Source: Ichthyosporea sp. XGB-2017a
Lineage: Eukaryota; Opisthokonta; Ichthyosporea
Length of the DNA stretch: 37,004 bases
NCBI GenBank assembly: GCA_002811675.1
Contig: PDIM01010467.1
Location: forward strand, 1-37,004
Direction of reading: 5' to 3'
Positions 1 to 8,107 of this stretch are shown piece by piece (the stretch's first letter is position 1; the number at the start of each line of letters is the position of its first letter). Both the position numbers and the translations under genes were made by a program. The notes under the pieces are model-generated. The model worked only from the letters and a program-made list of their open reading frames with translations. It ran no database searches and had not been told where the DNA came from.

Positions 1-2137
1 GGAGGAGAGGGAGATAACCAAGGTGGCGATAGGGGTGGAGGGGGGAGCACAGGGAGGGAATAAGGAATATGTGTATGATACGAGGGTGTGTTGTTACGCG
101 TGTGGGGACGTGGAGATTGATGTGAACCAGGGGAATATCCCCGCAGTGGTGGAGGCGATTATGCAGGCCCCGTCTGCGTTGAGGCAGGATGAGTTGAAGG
201 CGTGGGAGGAGGAGATTGTATCGTGTGTGCACACGAGGGAGTGTGAGCAAGTGGAGGGTAGTGGAGTGGGTGAGGAGGAGGAGGAGGGAGAAGGAGAGAA
301 TAGGAAGAAGAAGCGAAAGTTGATTGAGAAAAAGTCCTTGGCAAAGTGTTTTGGATGTGAGTTGGAGAGTAATCTGTGGCTGTGTTTGGTGTGTGGGCAG
401 TTATCTTGCGGCCGGAAGAATTATGATGGAAGCGGAGGGAATGGTCACGCCCTGGAGCATTTCCAAGCTACCGGACATGCGGTGAATTGCAAACTGGGGA
501 CCATCACGCCCGAGGGACAGGCTGATATCTTTTGTTATGCGTGTGATGAGACCAGGCTGGACCCGCTGCTGAGCCAGCATTTGCATCATTTTGGCATTGA
601 AGTGAGCGACCAGAGGACCACAGAGAAGAGCACCAAAGAACTCGAGCTGGACCAGAACTTGAGCCTGGATTTTTCAATGACCACCGAGGATGGGAAGCCG
701 TTGCAGCCCGTGTATGGCCCTGGATTGACTGGTATCCGCAATCTTGGGAATACCTGCTACATGGCCTCTGTTCTGCAGGTGTTGTTTACGCTCCCGGGAA
801 TGAGACGGCGCTATGAAGGGTTCGCGCATCAGCAGGCATGCACAGCCCCACAACCAGCCCAGTGTTTCTCGTGCCAGATGGAGAAGTTTGCCAATGGGCT
901 GTTGGATGGACGCTATTCGATGGCTGCAGGTGGAAAAAAAGGATCCAGTGGTGGCGGTGATGAGGATTTAAAGGCTGCCGTGGAGGAAGGTCAATGTGGT
1001 ATCAACCCTGGAATGTTCAAGAGTCTTGTGGGTAGGGACCATCCAGAATTTTCAACGATGCGACAGCAGGACGCCTTGGAATTTTTCCAATTCTTGTGCT
1101 CTCAAATTGAGATGAAGGAGAGAACTCGAGACCCGCCCTCCCCAGAGTGGTGCTTTGATTTCAATGCCGAGGAGCGACTTCAGTGTACAGAATGTGCGCA
1201 TGTTAGATACAAAACTATCAAAAACTGCTCAGTTAGTGTGCCCATCGTTGGGACAGCATTGATGGACTGCATTTCGGAATTTTCGCGTGAAGAAACTGTC
1301 GATTTCAATTGCCCTCAGTGCAAGAAATCGACAAAAACGAACAAGGTTACAAAGTTTTCCAGTACGCCAGAAATCCTTGTTGTTTGTCTCAAGCGATTTG
1401 TGTATGAAGATTGGGTCCCGAAGAAGCTGACAACCAACCTTGAAGTTCCTGACAAGGTCGACCTTGGATCGTTTATAGGAACTGGCGCAAACCCCGACGA
1501 AATGTTGATGCCAGAAGACAACAACAATGAAAGCAGTGGGGCAAGTGGACCTGCAGTAGATGAAGGAGTCCTTAGTCAGCTTTTATCTATGGGTTTCCCT
1601 GAAGTTCGATGCCGTAAAGCGTTGATTGCCACGGGCAACAGTGGTGCGGATATGGCGATGAATTGGATATTTGAAAGAATGGATGACCCTGACATTGACA
1701 CGCCCATCCAGGAAACACAGTCTGCACCGGCTGGCGGCGACAACATTAGCGAGGAACTGGTTGCCCAACTCTGTGATATGGGATTTTCTCGTGGCCATGC
1801 CAAACGAGCACTTCGCGAGACTTCTTCCAACATGGAACGGGCTGTGGAATGGCTTTTCAGTCACTCTGATACCGGCGAAGATGATGTACCAATGGCTGAT
1901 GCCTCTGCAGCTGAAGCTCGCGAGATTGGAAGCACTTCGCCGCCAAACTATGAGATCATCGGAGCCATCACGCACAAGGGAACATCTGTTGGCTGTGGAC
2001 ATTATGTTGCGCATGTGAAGAAACCGGTTGGTGATAAATGGAAGTGGGTTCTTTTCAATGACCATAAAGTTGCTGAATCCCCAGATCCCCCTATTGGAAA
2101 TGCCTACCTTTATTTCTACCGCAAAGTAGAACAATAG
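1..2137 (+). CDS. USP5: Ubiquitin carboxyl-terminal hydrolase 5 / UBP14 (isopeptidase T), 5' end outside window
   Basis: This cytosolic and nuclear cysteine protease disassembles free (unanchored) polyubiquitin chains, recycling ubiquitin for the proteasome pathway. The frame is open to the first base of the window, so the N terminus is missing; a GTG at 23 is not a credible start. In order I see a variant N-terminal zinc finger (CCYACG near nt 90), the UBP zinc finger that binds the free ubiquitin tail (nt 347-600, many Cys/His), the USP Cys box GNTCYM with catalytic Cys at 755-757, a CxxC zinc-ribbon pair, two UBA domains (about 1564-1690 and 1753-1860) inserted in the catalytic fold, and the His box GHYVAHVKK with His at 2000-2002. 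This order is specific to the USP5/USP13/UBP14 family. At least 711 codons are visible; family members are about 780-860 residues. No intron is needed here. Confidence 0.95.
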   Translation, partial: EEREITKVAIGVEGGAQGGNKEYVYDTRVCCYACGDVEIDVNQGNIPAVVEAIMQAPSALRQDELKAWEEEIVSCVHTRECEQVEGSGVGEEEEEGEGENRKKKRKLIEKKSLAKCFGCELESNLWLCLVCGQLSCGRKNYDGSGGNGHALEHFQATGHAVNCKLGTITPEGQADIFCYACDETRLDPLLSQHLHHFGIEVSDQRTTEKSTKELELDQNLSLDFSMTTEDGKPLQPVYGPGLTGIRNLGNTCYMASVLQVLFTLPGMRRRYEGFAHQQACTAPQPAQCFSCQMEKFANGLLDGRYSMAAGGKKGSSGGGDEDLKAAVEEGQCGINPGMFKSLVGRDHPEFSTMRQQDALEFFQFLCSQIEMKERTRDPPSPEWCFDFNAEERLQCTECAHVRYKTIKNCSVSVPIVGTALMDCISEFSREETVDFNCPQCKKSTKTNKVTKFSSTPEILVVCLKRFVYEDWVPKKLTTNLEVPDKVDLGSFIGTGANPDEMLMPEDNNNESSGASGPAVDEGVLSQLLSMGFPEVRCRKALIATGNSGADMAMNWIFERMDDPDIDTPIQETQSAPAGGDNISEELVAQLCDMGFSRGHAKRALRETSSNMERAVEWLFSHSDTGEDDVPMADASAAEAREIGSTSPPNYEIIGAITHKGTSVGCGHYVAHVKKPVGDKWKWVLFNDHKVAESPDPPIGNAYLYFYRKVEQ

Positions 2138-2185
2138 TAGTTGCAAAAAGTAAGACATTTGCGTAAGCAAAAGGAGAATGCAGGA

Positions 2186-2191
2186 AATAAA
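2186..2191 (+). terminator. Poly(A) signal AATAAA for the USP5-like gene
   Basis: AATAAA lies 48 bp after the USP5 stop codon in the 115-bp gap between convergent genes. Position and sequence fit a canonical poly(A) signal. Confidence 0.6.
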
Positions 2192-2199
2192 ATGCAACG

Positions 2200-2205
2200 T
2201 TTATT
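2200..2205 (-). terminator. Poly(A) signal AATAAA (minus strand) for the receptor cyclase gene
   Basis: TTTATT on the plus strand reads AATAAA on the minus strand, 47 bp past the cyclase stop. The two opposed signals nearly touch, so the 3' ends of the convergent transcripts probably overlap. Confidence 0.55.
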
Positions 2206-2252
2206 TTTTTAAAAAAGAAGAGGAACTGAAGTTATACTCGTCTTGTTCATTG

Positions 2253-5200
2253 CTATGTGGATGTGGTTCCGTCCAGCCAAAATGTCTTCATGTCTGTTTT
2301 TCCTTTCACGGCAATCATGCCCCTTTCTGAAAGTTGGAATTCTCCAGGAAAACGGGTCTGTAAAAGCGTCGCTGTATCAGACGAAATTTGCACTCTCCCT
2401 GGACTTCCTGAGGATTCCATACGGCTGGCGGTATTTACTGTATCTCCGAAAATGGAATATTGAAGAACTTTCCTTCCTAGCACACCGGCCATTACCGGGC
2501 CACTATTGATTCCGGCCCTCATTTGAATGGGGTGGTCTGAATAAATTGGGTTTTTATATGCCTCCACAGTTTTGCACATGTCAAGAGCAAAAAGACAAAT
2601 ATTTTTGGAATGAGCGGCACCGTTTGGCACAGGAACTCCACTTGCAGCCATGTACGCATCCCCAATTGTTGTTATTTTTGTGATATTTCGCAATTTTGTT
2701 AAAGCATCAAACATGATGAAAAGTTCGTTCAACATGGAAATGATTTTTTGGGCAGGAACATTTGCACAAAGGGTGGTAAAACCAACAATATCGTTGAAGA
2801 ATACTGATACGCTTCCGTAAAACTTTGGTCTGATATAAGCATCCTTTTCATCGCTTGAACTCCCACCCGAGAGCATTTCTTCCGCTATTACTCGAGGAAC
2901 CATTTCGTACAGCAGCTCGGTTATTTTTTCTTTTTCGATTTGCAGTTGCTCCGTTCGCTCTTCAATGATTTCTTCCAAGTCTTCACTGTATGCTTTTAAT
3001 TTTTTAACCATCATATCCGCCAGGGAACTTTTGGCTGCCTGTGGGTATACCCGATTGAGTTCTTTAACAAGCTGTTTGCTTGAAAGTATACAAGGGCATT
3101 CATCTCTACCTAAAAGTCCACCAATAAGTCTTTCCGAGGCATCCCCACCTTCCATTTCCTTGAGATTCAGTATATCGCCAACACATTTTCCCTCGTCAAG
3201 TAGTTGCGTTTCTATGGACAAAGATTGCTCTGTTTCTTCGTTTGCAAGGGTGACTGCTAATTGCCTAGCTGTCAGAATCTCATAAAAAACTAATCCACAA
3301 GCATAAAGATCATCTTCTTGGCTTCTAGTAATTTTGTATTCCTGCATATCACCAAAACCATCATTTTCGGAAGACATAACCCCACTCTGTATGTCTTTTG
3401 CACCTTTTCTGTATGCCTGCAATCTCAGCTGTGAGAAGTACAGGAGGGCTGATGAAGAGTTTTTGTATGGTGGTAACGTTTTCTTTTTAACAGCCTTTTT
3501 TTCTTTTGTTTCGAGTGCTGCCATTTCGCCACAGATGCTATCATTGGGCTTAACCTCTTGTACATTACAACTGTTGCTAGCGTCGGGCATTTCTCTCCGT
3601 CCTGTAAACAAACAAGACAAGCCAAAATTTGTGAGTCGACATGTCCATTGCTGGTCCACAAGACAGTGTGTAGCACGAAGACTGCCATGGACATTAATGT
3701 CTACTATCCCATGGATATATTTTAGTCCTTTCGCAATATCGAGCATTAAACTGGTCTTGAAAAGATCACTTTGAACTCTTCCCCCTTGATTCAAAGTATC
3801 CATCAGCATATCGTCAAGCGAACCCCTGGGCTCATATGCCCAAACCATTTTAAGAATCCAGGTATTATTAGAGAAGAAAGTGGTGGTCATTCCAATAAAT
3901 TGGTTCACAAAGTATGTTCCTGGCACTGATGAGCGCTCTTTAAGGGAAAACAAAGACTTTAAGCAAATTTTATCTTTCAAGTTAGCCATGACGCATACTT
4001 GCTTCCAGTAGACCACATTTTCTTTGTAGTGAGCTAGCCCGCTACTCTCAACACTTTCTTCGAGTCCACCCTTAATGTCTTCCACGGTGGATGCCAAAAC
4101 GGAATGGCGAGTGCCTGGATAACGCTGATGATTGGATGAGGTGCTTTGGTGGTCACCTGCTTGGCTCTGCGCAGAAACAAAGGTAAGTTCATCTTCAGAT
4201 ATTAGCCAAGGGCGCTCATAGATCATTCGCTGCTTTTGATTAAGATACAGCACGGCCACTAGTAGTATAACTAAAGCGAGGCTTCCTCCTGCTGCTGATA
4301 AAAGGTATACCCACAGAGGCGTTGATTCCGAACCATCATTCGTTACTAGAGAAATAGGCGGGGTTAACACTTTTTGCCTTGGATCTGAGGCAAAAAACTG
4401 AGGCTGTTCGCTCATTTCCAGCTTCTTTTGAAGGTTGTTATATTCCCCAATTATCTGATAATCCACTGTCAGTCCATAAAACGGGGAGGTTGAATTAATA
4501 TTTAGCATGTAACCAGTGGGATCTGCATTGTTGGGAAGCACAGAATAGTTTTTTGCATAGGGAGGTATTTCAAGTAAGCTTGTGCTTTGACTTGTTGGGA
4601 CTGTCCTACCATTGAGAATTTGGATAGTCCCACCTCTTATAGCACCATTTACTCTAAAGCTAAGACTTTCACCTGTTGCTAAAACATACGATGACGAATA
4701 AATTTGCTGCAACAAAAGTATACCCGGCGATGATAGCAATGAGGCGAGAGCAGGAACATGGGTGGTCCGATATATCTCAATGGCTCTACTAACTCCATTT
4801 TGCATCCTGCAAGGAGTTTGATATCCATTAAGAGAAACCAAATGAGCGTTTGCAGGATCATTCAAATATGTTTCGTTGCATATACTTCTTTGATATTGGA
4901 ATGTTATTTGCTCAGGAGGCAACGAGCATGCCTCGATAGTCTCTTTGAATTGTTTAATGTTCAGACAATTAGGGAATATCTTATATGAATCCAAAATGCT
5001 CACCGTTCGATTGATAGCTCCTAGCGCCAGAGTTATCGTACTAAAATAGTCTATGAACATTTGGTCAAATCCGAGAGAAAAGCGATACCCTGCCTCGGTG
5101 TACATCCTGTTCCAATCCATTCCTGTCATAGTGGCCCCTATCAAAAGCTTAACATAAGGCTTATAGGAGGTGAATATTTCATAGTTCTTGTATTTTTCAA

Positions 5201-6170
5201 GCTCTTGTTTAAAATGCTCCACATCTATACCGAGCAGGGGTTTCATTCGGACAACAATACTCCCAAATAGCACATTCCGGTCTTCCGCTGGGAGCCACCG
5301 CAGCATGCTTGGGGCTGTCCAATACCCCACCCCGACCCACAAATACTCACTGGACCCAAGCATCCCCATATCTCGGGCGATGGTTTTCACCAAGAGACTA
5401 TCACGTACCCCACCCAAAAGCGCAATTACGCGACTTCCACTATCTCTGATTACTGCAAGGCGCTTTTTAATTAAAGCTGCGTTCAGATCTGCCACCCCTT
5501 CTTCCCTGACGACCTGAATACCCACATTCGTGACTTCTCTATTGAACAAAAACATCCGCCATGATCCCGTGGCATCGGAGGCTGATATGCTACTGACATG
5601 AGTGACGCCAATATGCTTCAATACGCGGGCCATAGCTCGACATAGTTCCCAAAAAGGTGAGACAGCTTGGATGGCGAATGGGTGACGCGTTTTTTCCAGT
5701 AGATCAGGATTGTCACAATAAGTCATGACGGGTGTGGCGTGGGTAAATGCTTCTTCTGATACTGCGCTACAGGAAAGCGGAGCTTGGCCGTCTATGATCA
5801 TGCTGTTGTGGTTGTCCTCAAGAAGTCTCCTTGTCTCCAACTTTCCCGCAAAAGGGTTCCACTGATGCCGCCCTATGTGTGCAGTGCCATTTGTCCAGTC
5901 AGGATAATAATTTAACCCTGCAAGATTCGTAGCACTGCTTTGATTAGAAGCTGTCAGGTAATTTAATGAATATAGATATGGAAACGCGGTAACCGATGAA
6001 GCCGATCCCAAGTTATCATCGTAGAACATCCCCCCAATTCCCACTTTTGCAGACGCATTATTGCTAGATGAAGCATTGGAAAAGCTCAATCCCCAAACCA
6101 AAACCACTAGCAGCTCTGCAATGTCACAGAGAACTAATCTAATCTTCCTTTCCGCCCCTCTCCTCCTCAT
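2253..6170 (-). CDS. Receptor-type (single-pass) nucleotide cyclase, guanylate-cyclase-receptor architecture
   Basis: A 1305-residue single-exon membrane receptor predicted to make a cyclic nucleotide. The ATG at 6170 is chosen because it starts a basic stretch followed by a hydrophobic signal sequence, and the frame closes upstream. The order is: signal peptide (about 1-32), a large extracellular region resembling a periplasmic-binding-type ligand domain with many N-glycosylation sequons, one transmembrane helix (about 621-645), a kinase-homology domain lacking catalytic residues (HGSLRATHCLVD replaces the HRD loop, NFG replaces DFG), a coiled-coil signalling helix (LEEIIEERTEQLQIEKEK), and a class III cyclase domain (about 1120-1300). 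Metal-binding Asp1127 and Asp1171, Asn1246 and Arg1250 are present. The two base-recognition positions are Thr1167 and Ser1239, where animal receptor guanylate cyclases have Glu and Cys and adenylate cyclases usually Lys and Asp, so GTP versus ATP use is open. Confidence 0.9.
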   Translation of the reverse strand: MRRRGAERKIRLVLCDIAELLVVLVWGLSFSNASSSNNASAKVGIGGMFYDDNLGSASSVTAFPYLYSLNYLTASNQSSATNLAGLNYYPDWTNGTAHIGRHQWNPFAGKLETRRLLEDNHNSMIIDGQAPLSCSAVSEEAFTHATPVMTYCDNPDLLEKTRHPFAIQAVSPFWELCRAMARVLKHIGVTHVSSISASDATGSWRMFLFNREVTNVGIQVVREEGVADLNAALIKKRLAVIRDSGSRVIALLGGVRDSLLVKTIARDMGMLGSSEYLWVGVGYWTAPSMLRWLPAEDRNVLFGSIVVRMKPLLGIDVEHFKQELEKYKNYEIFTSYKPYVKLLIGATMTGMDWNRMYTEAGYRFSLGFDQMFIDYFSTITLALGAINRTVSILDSYKIFPNCLNIKQFKETIEACSLPPEQITFQYQRSICNETYLNDPANAHLVSLNGYQTPCRMQNGVSRAIEIYRTTHVPALASLLSSPGILLLQQIYSSSYVLATGESLSFRVNGAIRGGTIQILNGRTVPTSQSTSLLEIPPYAKNYSVLPNNADPTGYMLNINSTSPFYGLTVDYQIIGEYNNLQKKLEMSEQPQFFASDPRQKVLTPPISLVTNDGSESTPLWVYLLSAAGGSLALVILLVAVLYLNQKQRMIYERPWLISEDELTFVSAQSQAGDHQSTSSNHQRYPGTRHSVLASTVEDIKGGLEESVESSGLAHYKENVVYWKQVCVMANLKDKICLKSLFSLKERSSVPGTYFVNQFIGMTTTFFSNNTWILKMVWAYEPRGSLDDMLMDTLNQGGRVQSDLFKTSLMLDIAKGLKYIHGIVDINVHGSLRATHCLVDQQWTCRLTNFGLSCLFTGRREMPDASNSCNVQEVKPNDSICGEMAALETKEKKAVKKKTLPPYKNSSSALLYFSQLRLQAYRKGAKDIQSGVMSSENDGFGDMQEYKITRSQEDDLYACGLVFYEILTARQLAVTLANEETEQSLSIETQLLDEGKCVGDILNLKEMEGGDASERLIGGLLGRDECPCILSSKQLVKELNRVYPQAAKSSLADMMVKKLKAYSEDLEEIIEERTEQLQIEKEKITELLYEMVPRVIAEEMLSGGSSSDEKDAYIRPKFYGSVSVFFNDIVGFTTLCANVPAQKIISMLNELFIMFDALTKLRNITKITTIGDAYMAASGVPVPNGAAHSKNICLFALDMCKTVEAYKNPIYSDHPIQMRAGINSGPVMAGVLGRKVLQYSIFGDTVNTASRMESSGSPGRVQISSDTATLLQTRFPGEFQLSERGMIAVKGKTDMKTFWLDGTTST

Positions 6171-6673
6171 TATGCTTATCTCCTGGTGCAATTCATAACT
6201 TCAATTCTGATATATCTGATATATGATTCCATTTAGTCAATTTCTTTTAGTCAAACAACAAATCAACAGATATTTTTCTTCTTCTTCTTCTTCTTCTTCT
6301 TCATAGAATCACTCAAAGTAAAGTTTGTGCCAGATTATTCGTTTTATATTACAGTAATATTGTTATTATTAACACTTCCATTTTTGGCCATACTTTAATT
6401 CCTTTTTAGGGCGTCCACAGGCGGATAGGAGCCCTGCGGAGTGCGGACACTTTTTTTTATTTAGTTATGACTCATCATGTACATATTTCGCAATTTGAGC
6501 GTGACGCGTGTGTGTGTTAATCTTTAGTTGAAGGTTTTTGTCAAGAAGGGCCGTCTGTGTGTGAGAGAGACGGATTAATTTTGGTTAGAAGGAGAAGAAG
6601 AGGAAGATGATCCAATAGGGGTTTTAATTTCTGTGAGTAATCTATCTCGGAATTAAAAAAGAGACACTTAGAA
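6171..6673. promoter_or_regulatory. Divergent promoter region between the receptor cyclase and the scramblase
   Basis: About 500 bp separate two divergently transcribed genes. It holds an eight-unit TTC run (about 6276-6301), AT-rich sequence, and a short GC-rich patch (6410-6450) that could fold as GTCC...GGAC with an inner CAGG...CCTG pair. A purine-rich leader (AGAAGGAGAAGAAGAGGAAG) sits before the scramblase ATG. I see no clear TATA box and no ORF worth calling. Confidence 0.4.
6276..6301. repeat. (TTC)n microsatellite
   Basis: About eight perfect TTC units about 105 bp upstream of the cyclase start codon; on the minus (sense) strand it reads GAA repeats. Confidence 0.85.
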
Positions 6674-7525
6674 ATGGCGAACAGCGGGATGATTGTTGAG
6701 TCCCAGCCTCAAATTTCAACAGGGATGGCACAGCAGCAGATGCCAGATTTGCTCCCGCAATTGTCTTCGGTAGATATGATTTCAATTGACCAAGAGTTGT
6801 CGCTTGCAGAAGTGTGCTGCGCTGGACAAGCGCGTAATATTTTTCATGTGCAATTCAAGGCTCGTAACCACGGACTCGTGGATCAGTGGCGCACCCACGA
6901 AGAAAGTGAATGCTGTGATCGATTTTGCTGTAAACGAAATCGAGCATATTCTCTGCCATACACGGCAAATTCCGTTGGTGGGGGGAGGATTGTCACATAC
7001 TCTCGGCCTAATTGTGTTAATGATGCAGTCAGTTGCTGCTGCTGGCCCTCCTGTTCGTGCTGCTGCAGGAGCCCCTACGACTCCAAATCGAGAGGTAGGC
7101 AGATGCTGGTTGTCTCCAGCCCAGATAGTACCCAAGTCTTTGCGAGGATCTTCCAACCTTACTCGAATAGCTGCTGCTCCCGCTTATGCAGCTCGAGCGC
7201 ATCTGAATCTCCTGTTCTGCAGGTGAGAGGGGAAGGCCCGTCCCCGAAAGAGGATGGCCCTGTTCTTCTGTCTGTGTTCGGGCCTAGTTGTGTGATCTGT
7301 GGCTGTTGTGGTGAGTACGAGTACTCTTTGCGAGCGGGATCAGGACCGGAAGGGGTAGAGGTGGGTCGACTGAAGAAGCGATATCGCGATGTATTCACTG
7401 AATGGTGTTCAGGAGCGACCAGTTTTGATATGGAGATGAATCAGAGCCAGCCAGGTGTGATAAAAGCATTTGGAATTGGAGTTGTCATGGCTTTGGAATA
7501 CATGTTCTTTGAAAGAACTGACTAG
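6674..7525 (+). CDS. Phospholipid scramblase family protein
   Basis: A 283-residue single-exon member of the scramblase family, which in animals and fungi is linked to bidirectional lipid movement across membranes and to nuclear or mitochondrial roles. Family landmarks are readable in order: an N-terminal Gln/Pro-containing tail; the segment SSVDMISIDQELSLAEV, equivalent to the domain start; ESECCDRFCCKRNRAYSL, matching the DTDCCTRNCC region; a Cys-rich cluster (CCCWPSCSCCC, about 120-132) like the palmitoylated CCCPCC motif; GPSCVICGCCGEYEY; EVGRLKKRYRDVFTEW; and a C-terminal hydrophobic helix ending EYMFFERTD. The calcium-binding segment of human PLSCR1 (DADNFGIQFPLD) is replaced by a much less acidic SGATSFDMEMN, so calcium control may differ. 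An overlapping frame at 6786-7226 is also open but carries no family signal. Confidence 0.88.
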   Translation: MANSGMIVESQPQISTGMAQQQMPDLLPQLSSVDMISIDQELSLAEVCCAGQARNIFHVQFKARNHGLVDQWRTHEESECCDRFCCKRNRAYSLPYTANSVGGGRIVTYSRPNCVNDAVSCCCWPSCSCCCRSPYDSKSRGRQMLVVSSPDSTQVFARIFQPYSNSCCSRLCSSSASESPVLQVRGEGPSPKEDGPVLLSVFGPSCVICGCCGEYEYSLRAGSGPEGVEVGRLKKRYRDVFTEWCSGATSFDMEMNQSQPGVIKAFGIGVVMALEYMFFERTD

Positions 7526-7655
7526 AATTGATATCTTTTCGCTGTACCTCACGCACACACAAATACGGACACTTATGACTCGGTGGATATAACCATTGTT
7601 ACTTTTGTTCATGTAACCCATTTTATTAATTGAATTGGATCATTTATTCATGCTG

Positions 7656-7668
7656 GAACATTCTAGAG
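7656..7668 (+). promoter_or_regulatory. Heat-shock element (three alternating GAA/TTC units)
   Basis: GAA-CA-TTC-TA-GAG gives three 5-bp units in alternating orientation (nGAAnnTTCnnGAn), the HSF1 trimer site, with the last unit imperfect. It lies about 285 bp upstream of the TATA box of the small heat-shock gene and 130 bp past the scramblase stop. Looser GAA-rich sequence follows to about 7760. Confidence 0.5.
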
Positions 7669-7950
7669 TAGATAAGAAGCGAACAAAAAGAAACAAGGAG
7701 ATGGAAAGAAAGAATAGATAAGGGAAAAGGAAAGAACTGGAAATGAAGAAATGAAACCAAATAAAAATCTGTTGACGTGTTTTAATTTTTTTTGGTTAAA
7801 TGACACGTCGACAAAATGTCAAAAGTGAAATTGGGCGTCTTTTTTTGGGTGTTTTTTTTTTTTTTTTTCGCTTTTTTTTTTGTTTTGTGCACGTTGAACA
7901 TTTTTTCTTTTTTTTTCTGCTTTGTTCTGTTTGGCGGTCTTTTGTTTGCT

Positions 7951-7958
7951 TATAAATA
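7951..7958 (+). promoter_or_regulatory. TATA box of the small heat-shock protein gene
   Basis: TATAAATA lies 157 bp upstream of the ATG, which implies a start near 7980 and a 5' UTR of roughly 125 bases. It is the clearest TATA box in the window, and inducible heat-shock genes typically have one. Confidence 0.65.
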
Positions 7959-8107
7959 TGAGGCAGATTGGAGGCTATAGGAGGGAAGAGAAGGAAGAAA
8001 CAAACAACAACAAAACATTTACAACTAATTTTTTGAAAAGAAGAAAGATTTTGATTTTTGATCTTTTGATTTCAAATTCTCTGTAAGGAAAAGTTGTAGT
8101 CAAGAAA

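Larger units (their letters stand above)
7526..8107 (+). promoter_or_regulatory. Scramblase 3' end and small heat-shock protein promoter/5' UTR
   Basis: This 580-bp spacer holds the scramblase 3' UTR, the heat-shock element, long T runs (about 7850-7910) and a purine-rich leader with CAA repeats before the ATG at 8108. No ORF here looks coding. Confidence 0.45.

Noticed and set aside
1583-2197. 204-codon minus-strand ORF under USP5
   Set aside because: Antisense shadow of conserved UBA and His-box coding sequence.
6786-7226. Second open frame overlapping the scramblase, briefly considered as a frameshifted antizyme-like gene
   Set aside because: The 6674 frame shows ordered scramblase family motifs from end to end, and the antizyme frameshift site (a TGA in the first frame) is absent. 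The overlap is a shadow of Cys/Ser-rich codons.
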